Shown here: positions 1 to 6,019 of the stretch, piece by piece
Layout: every line of letters starts with the position of its first letter
How positions within the stretch are numbered: the stretch's first letter is position 1
From: Sphaerochaetaceae bacterium
GTDB lineage: Bacteria > Spirochaetota > Spirochaetia > Sphaerochaetales > Sphaerochaetaceae
Assembly (NCBI GenBank): GCA_024699225.1
Contig: JAILPZ010000048.1
Location: 1-33,314 of the forward strand
Direction: 5' to 3'
DNA: 33,314 nt
The notes under the pieces: model-generated
Told to the model about the DNA's origin: nothing
Databases searched by the model: none
What the model saw: the letters and a program-made list of their open reading frames with translations, nothing else
Made by a program: the position numbers and the translations under genes

Positions 1-73
1 CTAAACTTACCAGTGTTCTTCGTTGTTCAAAATACAATTTTAGTATTTGATCTTTCATCTCCTCGTTGTACAT
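1..73 (-). CDS. N-terminus of a possible IS3-type transposase OrfA (partial)
   Basis: An ATG at 73-71 on the minus strand opens 24 codons that run off the window. The start is supported by AGGTGG about 9 nt upstream. The visible peptide contains EEMKDQILKLYFEQRRTL, which is the style of the first helix of HTH_Tnp_1 proteins (EExKxxILxLYxE...), so I suspect the DNA-binding subunit of an IS3-family transposase. Only 24 residues are visible, so this rests on a short resemblance; any small helix-turn-helix protein could start this way. Confidence 0.4.
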   Translation of the reverse strand, partial: MYNEEMKDQILKLYFEQRRTLVSL

Positions 74-151
74 GTTTTTCTCCACCTCTTTCTATTCTAA
101 GAAATGGCTCATCTCATTACAACTTTACTGTAGCACCTCAAATATAGTTCA
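1..151 (-). mobile_element. possible left end of an IS3-type insertion sequence (partial)
   Basis: The minus strand from about 151 begins TGAACTATAT, similar in style to the TG-starting ends of IS3-family elements, and about 78 bases later a small ORF starts whose first residues resemble an IS3 OrfA helix-turn-helix protein. The rest of the element, its second terminal repeat and any target duplication lie outside the window, so the boundary at 151 is a guess. The neighbouring glycoside hydrolase fragment is consistent with a rearranged, insertion-prone spot. Confidence 0.3.
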
Positions 152-161
152 CTCGCTTGGG

Positions 162-248
162 TGAAATAAACTTTTTCTTAGTTTTTTTAGCCAGTTGGTT
201 TAAAAAATAAACTTTTTCTTAAATTTTTCTCGCAAAAAGTTTATTTCA
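162..248. repeat. AT-rich direct and inverted repeats (AAAAAGTTTA motif)
   Basis: The 17-mer AAATAAACTTTTTCTTA occurs at 164-180 and again at 205-221. TGAAATAAACTTTTT (162-176) is repeated in perfect inverted orientation at 234-248, so transcripts could fold into a long 15-bp stem. The block lies between the possible IS end and a hydrolase remnant. The core AAAAAGTTTA also occurs at 5117-5126 upstream of the sugar operon. It may be an operator array or a decayed element end. Confidence 0.65.
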
Positions 249-315
249 GAGGCTTGTAGGAAGCCATGACAGTCATGGGATTTGACTCTTTAACTGCAAT
301 CTCAAAGCCTCTCAA
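247..315 (-). pseudogene. short remnant of a GH3 beta-glucosidase
   Basis: Minus-strand translation gives a peptide with FEIAVKESNPMTVMASY, which strongly resembles the conserved GH3 segment of the form FEIAVKEG.P..VM.SYN that lies near the catalytic (alpha/beta)8 domain. Only about 22 residues are recognisable; the match breaks into the AT-rich repeat block at its 3' end and into the terminator of the DUF134 gene at its 5' end. There is no start codon or Shine-Dalgarno site of its own. It is best read as debris of a deleted glycosidase gene; chance similarity is possible given the length. Confidence 0.35.
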
Positions 316-318
316 GAT

Positions 319-348
319 AAAAAACTCCTTTCCCCGAAGAAAAAGGAG
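319..348 (-). terminator. intrinsic terminator of the DUF134 gene
   Basis: On the minus strand CTCCTTT (348-342) pairs with AAAGGAG (331-325), followed by six Ts (324-319). It lies 35 bases downstream of the stop codon of the DUF134 gene. Confidence 0.7.
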
Positions 349-382
349 CCCACAAATACAACTAAAACAATAAAAACCAAAA

Positions 383-1132
383 TCAGTGGCAGCAGCCGTG
401 ACCCTCACCGTGGCCACATTCATGGCCCTCTCCGTGACCACATTCGTGACCCTCTTCATGGTCATGATGGTGGCACTGTGTGTCAGGATCATACTCAAGA
501 GTTCCCGCAATCAGAGCCTTTACAGCCTCATCTGCATTTCCTGCAGCGCCGGGAAGAATCTGAATTCCAACCTGTGAAAGACCTACTCTTGCACCCATAC
601 CTATACCGCCGCAGATAAGAACCTGAACCTCAGCAGCCCTTAAGAATCCTGCCAGAGCCCCATGTCCTGTTCCGTTTGTATCAATTACCTGGGATCCGGT
701 AATCTCTTTCTTATCCACATCAATATCATAAATCTTAAACTGCTCGGTTCTGCCAAAATGCTGACCGATCATTCCGTCTTCATAAGTTACTGCAACTCTC
801 ATTTCATTTTCTCCTATCTCGTTAATCTTTGTGCTGTCCGGAATGGAATCTATGCAGTAGGAGCCTCCTGTTATCCTGAGTCTCTTCCCGTTAAGCAGAG
901 CATCTGAAACCTTGAATCTGGCACTCTCATAAATACCGGCAACCGTAGCCCTTGAGACTCCCATAACAGAGGCACATTCTTCCTGCGTCATTCTGTTGTA
1001 GTCAATCAGGCGTATGGCTTCAAGTTCATCCAGCTTAAGCAGAACCGTATCCTGAGCCTTACCCTCTTCAGGTGCAAAACTCCAGAAATCCGGATAACTG
1101 CAGATTTTTCTGCAACGCTTTGGTCTCGGCAT
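383..1132 (-). CDS. DUF134 / dinitrogenase iron-molybdenum cofactor domain protein with metal-binding tail
   Basis: The 249-residue protein starts MPRPKRCRKI, the typical beginning of DUF134 proteins, with AAAGGA upstream; a longer frame to 1204 would run through the promoter and is rejected. Residues 1-90 form the DUF134 domain with a helix-turn-helix-like segment (about 45-75, TQEECASVMGVSRATV). Residues 110-215 form a NifX/NifB-type cofactor-binding domain (MRVAVTYEDGMIGQHFG). The last 31 residues are rich in His, Cys, Gly and Glu with the repeat GEGHECGH, a likely metal-binding tail. Proteins of this type are thought to sense or carry iron-sulfur or molybdenum clusters. The promoter carries two copies of TGACATATGTCA, so autoregulation through the DUF134 domain is plausible. 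The gene is monocistronic, between two terminators. Confidence 0.9.
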   Translation of the reverse strand: MPRPKRCRKICSYPDFWSFAPEEGKAQDTVLLKLDELEAIRLIDYNRMTQEECASVMGVSRATVAGIYESARFKVSDALLNGKRLRITGGSYCIDSIPDSTKINEIGENEMRVAVTYEDGMIGQHFGRTEQFKIYDIDVDKKEITGSQVIDTNGTGHGALAGFLRAAEVQVLICGGIGMGARVGLSQVGIQILPGAAGNADEAVKALIAGTLEYDPDTQCHHHDHEEGHECGHGEGHECGHGEGHGCCH

Positions 1133-1161
1133 TTGAAATCCTTTCCGTTCCAACTTATTTC

Positions 1162-1211
1162 TGACATATGTCAGATATCTAAAGCATACAAACGTTTCTG
1201 ACATATGTCAA
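1162..1211 (-). promoter_or_regulatory. DUF134 promoter flanked by twin TGACATATGTCA palindromes
   Basis: Minus-strand -35 TTGACA (1211-1206), 17-bp spacer and -10 TATGCT (1188-1183) form a near-consensus promoter. The 12-bp perfect palindrome TGACATATGTCA occurs at 1199-1210, overlapping the -35 box, and at 1162-1173, just after the predicted transcription start. Centres are 37 bp apart. This is a textbook repressor layout; the regulator is not proven, the DUF134 protein itself being the first candidate. Confidence 0.7.
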
Positions 1212-1221
1212 TTATTATCAG

Positions 1222-1259
1222 AAAAAAGGATGCAGGAGCCGGAAACTCCGGCTCCCGCA
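1222..1259 (-). terminator. intrinsic terminator of brnQ
   Basis: GGAGCCGGA (1235-1243) and TCCGGCTCC (1247-1255) form a perfect 9-bp stem with a 3-nt loop. On the minus strand it is followed by a six-T tract (1227-1222). It ends the brnQ transcript before the DUF134 promoter. Confidence 0.88.
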
Positions 1260-1295
1260 AAGAGAGATTAACAAATCAGGAGAAAATGAAAAGGT

Positions 1296-2627
1296 TTATG
1301 ATTCAAGAGGTTTTGCAAAGTGCAGGATAAGCCCTATTGCAAGACCGATAAGCGAAGGAACAACCCATCCAAGACCAATGTTGAAGAACGGCAGAATCTT
1401 CTGACCGAGGGCCACAACACCTTCAATCGGATGAGGAAGCGTCTTTATAAAATCAAATACTGCTGCAACAGCTGCAAAAGCGGTAACCCATGCATAGACG
1501 CGTCTGTCATGGTTAAACCACTTTCCGGTAAGGGCCAGAATAATAAGAGTAATGGCCATTGGGTAAATGAACATAAGAACCGGAATGGAGTAAGTAATGA
1601 TTGAAGAAAGACCAATGTTTGAAACACAGAAGGAGAAAGCAGTAATTATCACAGCCAGAGTCCTGTATTTGATTTTGCCCTTGAACATCTTCTCAAAGGA
1701 CTCACTGCAGCTTATTACTAGACCAATTGCAGTCTTAAGACAGGCAAAAGTAATGGTCAGAGCCAGAATTATTCCGCCCGCTTTTCCAAGATAGTGGCTG
1801 GAAATCTGTGCCAGAGCTATACCGCCGTTGTCCGAGATCTCAAACAGCCCGCGTGACTGGGCTCCCATAACAATAGTAAGAATATAGATAATTGCCATCA
1901 GAATTCCCGTCCAGATACCTGAGCGGATAACATCTGCTGCAATCTTTCCGTCTTCCTGAATACCCATGGAGCGGATTATGTTTATAACAACTATTCCGAA
2001 GGCAAGACCAGCTATGGCATCCATTGTCCCGTAACCTTCAATAAAGCCGTTGAAAAAAGCTGCATCCTTATACGCTGCTGTAGGCTCAATACCCGAAACA
2101 TCTGCTCCCGGTCTGCTCATGGCAAAGATAATAAGAAGCAGTAAAAGAGTAAGGAAAACAGGATTTATAAACTTACCTATGGAACTGGTAATCTTACCCG
2201 GCTTAAGGGAGAAGAAAAGAACTATAACAAAGAAAACAAAAGAGAAGATCAGCTGAGCGAGAAAAACATTGGCATCCGAGCCGATTAATGCAGTAATTCC
2301 TACGGTAAAAGATGTGGTTGCACATCTTGGAATGGCAAAGAACGGTCCTATTGTCAGATAAAGAAGACAGGTGAAAAAGTAACCGTATGCCACACCGACC
2401 TTGGAAGAGAGCTCCTGAAGACCGTCAGAATGCGTGGAACCTATAGCCGCTACACCGAGAATGGGAATACCGACTGCAGTGATTATGAAACCTATTGTAG
2501 CACCCCAGACGCTGCTTCCTGCCAGCTGTCCAAGGTGAACAGGGAATATCAGGTTTCCGGCACCAAAGAACATGCCGAAAAGAGTACTTGCAACAATAAT
2601 GGTCTGTTTTTTGCTGAGTTTTTTCAT
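1296..2627 (-). CDS. brnQ: BrnQ-family branched-chain amino acid:cation symporter
   Basis: The protein has 443 residues from the ATG at 2627, which is preceded by GGGGAGAG; the frame extends upstream to 2804 but that part would cross the promoter and does not resemble the family. The N-terminus reads MKKLSKKQTIIVASTLFGMFFGAGNLIFP, and FGMFFGAGNLIFP is the hallmark of LIVCS family carriers. About twelve hydrophobic membrane segments follow, and the length matches the family (about 430-450). It imports leucine, isoleucine and valine with a cation across the cytoplasmic membrane. It is divergent from a LysR gene, with a palindrome between them that may control both. An AzlCD exporter for the same substrates lies at 13926-14908. 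Confidence 0.93.
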   Translation of the reverse strand: MKKLSKKQTIIVASTLFGMFFGAGNLIFPVHLGQLAGSSVWGATIGFIITAVGIPILGVAAIGSTHSDGLQELSSKVGVAYGYFFTCLLYLTIGPFFAIPRCATTSFTVGITALIGSDANVFLAQLIFSFVFFVIVLFFSLKPGKITSSIGKFINPVFLTLLLLLIIFAMSRPGADVSGIEPTAAYKDAAFFNGFIEGYGTMDAIAGLAFGIVVINIIRSMGIQEDGKIAADVIRSGIWTGILMAIIYILTIVMGAQSRGLFEISDNGGIALAQISSHYLGKAGGIILALTITFACLKTAIGLVISCSESFEKMFKGKIKYRTLAVIITAFSFCVSNIGLSSIITYSIPVLMFIYPMAITLIILALTGKWFNHDRRVYAWVTAFAAVAAVFDFIKTLPHPIEGVVALGQKILPFFNIGLGWVVPSLIGLAIGLILHFAKPLES

Positions 2628-2664
2628 AAAGCTCTCCCCAATTTGAAATAAATTATAAAATTTT

Positions 2665-2720
2665 TTTACAACAGCCTGAAATCCTTTTATATAATACATG
2701 TATGACAAACTGTCATACAT
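2665..2720. promoter_or_regulatory. divergent promoter region with LysR-type palindrome
   Basis: ATGTATGACA (2698-2707) and TGTCATACAT (2711-2720) form a perfect 10-bp inverted repeat with a 3-bp centre, a T-N11-A type site as expected for a LysR regulator. A plus-strand promoter (TTTACA 2665-2670, TATAAT 2690-2695) would start transcription of lysR within it. On the minus strand, ATGACA inside the palindrome and a TATATA box 17 bp downstream could drive brnQ. Confidence 0.6.
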
Positions 2721-2745
2721 ACCCTCATGTATCAGGAGACTGAAG

Positions 2746-3630
2746 ATGGACAGCAGAAAACTTGAGATTCTCGTAACAGTTACCGACCTGGGCTCTTTTT
2801 CCAAAGCATCAGAGGTAGTCGGTTACACCCAGAGCGGATTAACCCACATGATGGACAGCCTGGAAAACGAGATAGGTTTCCCCGTCCTGGAAAGAGGACA
2901 CAGAGGAATAACGTTGAATGAAAACGGCAAAATCCTCATACCCCTGATCAAAGAATTTCTCAGAACCAACACAGAACTGAACAACAAGATAGACGAAATG
3001 AAGACGGAAAAATCAGGCACGGTAAGGGTTGCCGCCTACGCAAGCATGGCACTTAACTGGCTCCCGCAGATTCTCTACAACTTCAGACGCACCTGCCCCG
3101 ACGTAAACATAGACCTGAGAATGGTCGACCACGCCATAGAGCCCTTTGAACTGCTCGACAGCGGCAAAACCGACATAATCTTCGCCAGCCGCCAGGAAAA
3201 AATGAACTGCACCTGGATCCCCCTCTACAAGGAGCCGCTCTACGCCATCCTCCCCTCCTCCTACCCGATTGCCTCCCGCAAGACCTTCCCCGTCGAAGAA
3301 TTTTCCGGCAAAGAATTCCTCATGCCCTACGGCCAGTTCGACAAGGAAGTCAAAAAGGCCCTGGGCCCCGTCATAACCCAAATAGTTGAGAACAATGCCA
3401 AAGTAGATGATGAGACCGTCATGCGCATGGTCGGTCACGGTCTCGGCCTTTCCATCATGTCGGAACTGATGATCCGCGGCCCGCGGGACTCGGTCATGTG
3501 TGTCCCGCTTGACCCGCCGGCCTTCCGCGAACTTGGAATAGGAATTAAAAGTGAATCTTACAACCACTATTCAATAAGAAGCCTGATTGACTGTGTAAAC
3601 TCAATGATAGGCTCACTTACAAGCAAATAA
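2746..3630 (+). CDS. LysR-family transcriptional regulator
   Basis: The 294-residue protein starts at the ATG preceded by AGGAG; an upstream ATG at 2698 lies inside the palindrome and is not used. Residues 1-60 form the winged helix-turn-helix (MDSRKLEILVTVTDLGSFSKASEVVGYTQ...), and about 90-290 form the periplasmic-binding-protein-like effector domain. The length is normal. It lies divergent from brnQ and 10 bp before an aldo/keto reductase gene with which it is probably cotranscribed, so it may control either. The codons from about 3050 to 3540 are clearly richer in C and G than the neighbours, which may mark transfer or recombination. The effector is unknown. Confidence 0.92.
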   Translation: MDSRKLEILVTVTDLGSFSKASEVVGYTQSGLTHMMDSLENEIGFPVLERGHRGITLNENGKILIPLIKEFLRTNTELNNKIDEMKTEKSGTVRVAAYASMALNWLPQILYNFRRTCPDVNIDLRMVDHAIEPFELLDSGKTDIIFASRQEKMNCTWIPLYKEPLYAILPSSYPIASRKTFPVEEFSGKEFLMPYGQFDKEVKKALGPVITQIVENNAKVDDETVMRMVGHGLGLSIMSELMIRGPRDSVMCVPLDPPAFRELGIGIKSESYNHYSIRSLIDCVNSMIGSLTSK

Positions 3631-3640
3631 GGAGAAAAAA

Positions 3641-4507
3641 ATGCTTACAGACACTTACAGACTTTCAAACGGAGTTGAAATCCCTGTAGTCGGATTCGGA
3701 ACCTGGCAGACTCCTGACGGAGATATTGCCTACAACAGCGTCCTTGAAGCCCTCAGATGCGGTTACCGCCACATAGATACCGCCACTGCCTATGGCAATG
3801 AAGAGAGTGTTGGCAAGGCAATCAACGATTTTTTGAAAGAATCCCCCGTAAAACGCGAAGAGCTTTTTGTAACAACAAAACTTGCCAATCCGGATCATGG
3901 TTATGAAGCAGCGAAAGCAGCAATTGACCGTTCATTAAGAGCTCTTAATCTCAACTATGTTGACCTCTATCTTGTTCACTGGCCAAACCCGATTAAGTTC
4001 CGCGAGAACTGGAAAGCCTTTAACGCAGAGAGCTGGAAGGCCATGGAAGAAGCCTACAAGGAAGGAAAAATCAGAGCCCTCGGCATTTCAAACTTCCTCC
4101 CGCATCACTACGAAGCTCTGATGGAGAGCGCAGAAATAGCACCTGTTGTAAATCAGATAAAACTCTGCCCCGGCGTTTGCCAGAAAGAACTTGTTTCCTA
4201 CAGCCGTAAGCACAACATGCTTTTGGAGGCATACAGCCCTCTCGGAACAGGAGGAATGTTCAAAAGCCCACTCATGCTCAGCCTGTCAGAAAAGTACGGA
4301 AAGAGCATTTCCCAGCTTTGTATTAGATGGAGCCTTCAGAATGGTTTCCTTCCCCTGCCCAAGAGCGTCACTGCTTCCAGGATAAAAGAAAATACAAATG
4401 TATTTGATTTTACAATCAGTGATGAAGATATGGAAAAGATGGCAGGAATAAACTTTGAAGAGCTTGGAATCATGGCTCCAAGAGATCCTGACTTAACCAC
4501 TTTCTAA
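3641..4507 (+). CDS. aldo/keto reductase
   Basis: The protein has 288 residues, with AAGGAG before the ATG. The AKR catalytic tetrad is visible: Asp46 and Tyr51 in HIDTATAYGNE, Lys80 in VTTKLANP, and His113 in LYLVHWP. These enzymes use NADPH to reduce aldehydes and ketones, for example 2,5-diketo-gluconate or methylglyoxal; the substrate cannot be told here. The motif YVDLYLVHWP and the GISNF segment are typical of the AKR5 group. It follows the LysR gene closely and is likely its operon partner. No terminator is obvious before the flavodoxin promoter. Confidence 0.93.
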   Translation: MLTDTYRLSNGVEIPVVGFGTWQTPDGDIAYNSVLEALRCGYRHIDTATAYGNEESVGKAINDFLKESPVKREELFVTTKLANPDHGYEAAKAAIDRSLRALNLNYVDLYLVHWPNPIKFRENWKAFNAESWKAMEEAYKEGKIRALGISNFLPHHYEALMESAEIAPVVNQIKLCPGVCQKELVSYSRKHNMLLEAYSPLGTGGMFKSPLMLSLSEKYGKSISQLCIRWSLQNGFLPLPKSVTASRIKENTNVFDFTISDEDMEKMAGINFEELGIMAPRDPDLTTF

Positions 4508-4520
4508 GTCTGCACAGCTA

Positions 4521-4570
4521 TTGACCATAAAAATATCTTTACAGTATATTGAAGTTAGCCAATGCTAACT
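4521..4570 (+). promoter_or_regulatory. flavodoxin promoter with GTTAGC/GCTAAC palindrome
   Basis: -35 TTGACC (4521-4526), 18-bp spacer and -10 TATATT (4545-4550). After 3 nt comes the inverted repeat AGTTAGC-CAAT-GCTAACT (4553-4570), which covers the predicted start of transcription. A very similar site lies at 29398-29413 in the same position relative to its -10 box. The sequence recalls DtxR/IdeR-type operators, which would fit iron control of flavodoxin. Confidence 0.68.
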
Positions 4571-4595
4571 AAGGCGTAGAAATCTGGAGGATATG

Positions 4596-5018
4596 ATGAG
4601 TAAAGTAGCAGTAGTTTACTGGAGTGGTACTGGAAATACTGAGCAGATGGCTCAGGCTGTACTGGATGGCGCCAAGGGTGCAGGAGCAGATGCAGAACTT
4701 TTTGCATGCTCTGAATTCTCAGCATCCAAAGTTGCAGATTATGACGGTCTTGCTTTCGGTTGCCCCGCAATGGGAGACGAGGTGCTGGAGGAAGGAGAGT
4801 TTGACCCCATGTTCACAGAATGTGAGGCCGCCCTCTCAGGAAAGAAGATCGTTCTCTTCGGCTCATACGGATGGGGAGACGGAGCCTGGATGGAGAACTG
4901 GAAGGAACGCTGTGCATCAGACGGCGCAGTTCTTGCAACAGACCCTGTTATCTGCATGAATGCACCCGAGGACGACACACTTGAATCCCTTAAGGCTGCA
5001 GGCGCAGCTCTTGCCTGA
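4596..5018 (+). CDS. flavodoxin
   Basis: Two adjacent ATG codons exist (4593 and 4596); GGAGG at 4586-4590 fits the second better, giving 140 residues beginning MSKVAVVYWSGTGNTEQMA. SGTGNTE is the FMN phosphate-binding loop of short-chain flavodoxins; further FMN loops are near residues 50-60 (FGCPAMGDE) and 85-95 (GSYGWGDG). Flavodoxins carry single electrons between reductases and oxidoreductases and often replace ferredoxin when iron is short. The gene is monocistronic, with its own promoter and terminator. The palindrome over its start point suggests control by a metal-sensing repressor, which is inference. Confidence 0.95.
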   Translation: MSKVAVVYWSGTGNTEQMAQAVLDGAKGAGADAELFACSEFSASKVADYDGLAFGCPAMGDEVLEEGEFDPMFTECEAALSGKKIVLFGSYGWGDGAWMENWKERCASDGAVLATDPVICMNAPEDDTLESLKAAGAALA

Positions 5019-5027
5019 GCAGGACAC

Positions 5028-5062
5028 TGAGGCTGTAACACAGGTTGCAGCCTCATTTTTTT
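5028..5062 (+). terminator. intrinsic terminator of flavodoxin
   Basis: TGAGGCTGTAAC (5028-5039) pairs with GTTGCAGCCTCA (5044-5055) with one wobble and a 4-nt loop, followed by seven Ts (5056-5062). Confidence 0.9.
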
Positions 5063-5094
5063 AAAATCAGCCAGCACCCCGACAGATAAAATAA

Positions 5095-5204
5095 ACAAAT
5101 TTCGAAATTTTTTTCAAAAAAGTTTACAAATATAAACCATTTTGAAATTTTTGCCCCCAATAGTTTATATTTTCTATTTAAATCACGTTTTGCTGTGGTA
5201 AACT
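5095..5204 (+). promoter_or_regulatory. promoter and operator region of the FAH-fructokinase-GH13 genes
   Basis: This AT-rich stretch holds TTGAAA (5142-5147) and TATATT (5166-5171) with an 18-bp spacer, and a second set TTTAAA (5177-5182) and TAAACT (5199-5204) that would start transcription at or near the ATG. GTTTACAAATATAAAC (5122-5137) is an inverted repeat. TTTCGAAATTTTT and TTTTGAAATTTTT form a near repeat around it. AAAAAGTTTA is shared with the repeats at 162-248. Confidence 0.5.
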
Positions 5205-5210
5205 GAATAC

Positions 5211-5969
5211 ATGAAATACGTAAGATGCAAATACAAGAACAAAGAGTACTATGGCATTCTCGAGAATGGCGTTATTAAAGTCCTCAACAGAAGTTATTTC
5301 TGTTCAAGCTGCACAGAAACAGGAAGAAGAATTCCCCTCAAAGATGTTCAGCTTCTCGCCCCTACCCTTTTTTCAAAGGCACTGTGCATAGGCTTAAACT
5401 ATAAGGACCATGCAGAAGAGTTCAACCTTCCCGTTCCCAAAGATCCTGTAGTTTTTATGAAAGCATCAACTACGGTAGCAGATCCTGATGGCAATATTAT
5501 CTACCCGAGGTTCATGTCACATCACCTCGATTATGAAGGCGAACTGGCTGTAGTAATAAAAAAGAACTGTCACAAGATTTCTGAAAAAGAAGCCAAGGAC
5601 TACATACTCGGCTATACCATTGCAAATGATGTAACTGCAAGAGACCTTCAGTCACCAACAGGACAGTGGACTGTTGCCAAGGGTTTTGACACATTCTGCC
5701 CCATAGGTCCATATATCAACACATGGCTGGATCCTTCAAAGCTGGACCTGGAAACTAAGGTTAACGGAGTTGTAAAACAGCACTCAAATACAAAGAACCT
5801 GATTTTCCCAGTCCCATACCTTGTAAGCTATCTGTCTCATGTCATGACACTTTATACAGGAGACATAATTCTCACAGGAACTCCAAGCGGAATAAGCCGT
5901 CTTAAAAAAGGTGATGTAGTGGAAATATCAATTGAAGGACTTGGAACTCTGAGAAACACAGTTATATAG
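5211..5969 (+). CDS. fumarylacetoacetate hydrolase (FAH) family protein
   Basis: The protein has 252 residues. Metal ligands of the FAH fold are visible: Glu109 and Glu111 in LDYEGELAVVI and Asp140 in GYTIANDVTARDLQ; GLNYKDHAEE near residue 61 is also typical. Members hydrolyse or decarboxylate 2-keto acids such as acylpyruvates, oxaloacetate or 2-hydroxyhepta-2,4-dienedioate. The reaction here is unknown. No Shine-Dalgarno sequence precedes the ATG, and a -10-like TAAACT lies 6 nt before it, so the mRNA may be leaderless. It stands 50 bp before fructokinase; why such an enzyme heads a sugar cluster is unclear, and the two may only be neighbours. Confidence 0.88.
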   Translation: MKYVRCKYKNKEYYGILENGVIKVLNRSYFCSSCTETGRRIPLKDVQLLAPTLFSKALCIGLNYKDHAEEFNLPVPKDPVVFMKASTTVADPDGNIIYPRFMSHHLDYEGELAVVIKKNCHKISEKEAKDYILGYTIANDVTARDLQSPTGQWTVAKGFDTFCPIGPYINTWLDPSKLDLETKVNGVVKQHSNTKNLIFPVPYLVSYLSHVMTLYTGDIILTGTPSGISRLKKGDVVEISIEGLGTLRNTVI

Positions 5970-6019
5970 CGCTAATTACTCTGTCTTAAGTTTGCAAAGT
6001 ATTATATCATACAAATATC

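Noticed and set aside
1133-1204. Upstream extension of the DUF134 gene to 1204
   Set aside because: It would read through the promoter and second palindrome, and family members begin at MPRPK.
2628-2804. Upstream extension of brnQ to 2804
   Set aside because: It overlaps the divergent lysR gene and promoter; the ATG at 2627 has a strong Shine-Dalgarno.
3013-3567. 184-codon open frame antisense to lysR
   Set aside because: It is a by-product of the GC-rich codons of lysR; no ribosome binding site and no family resemblance.
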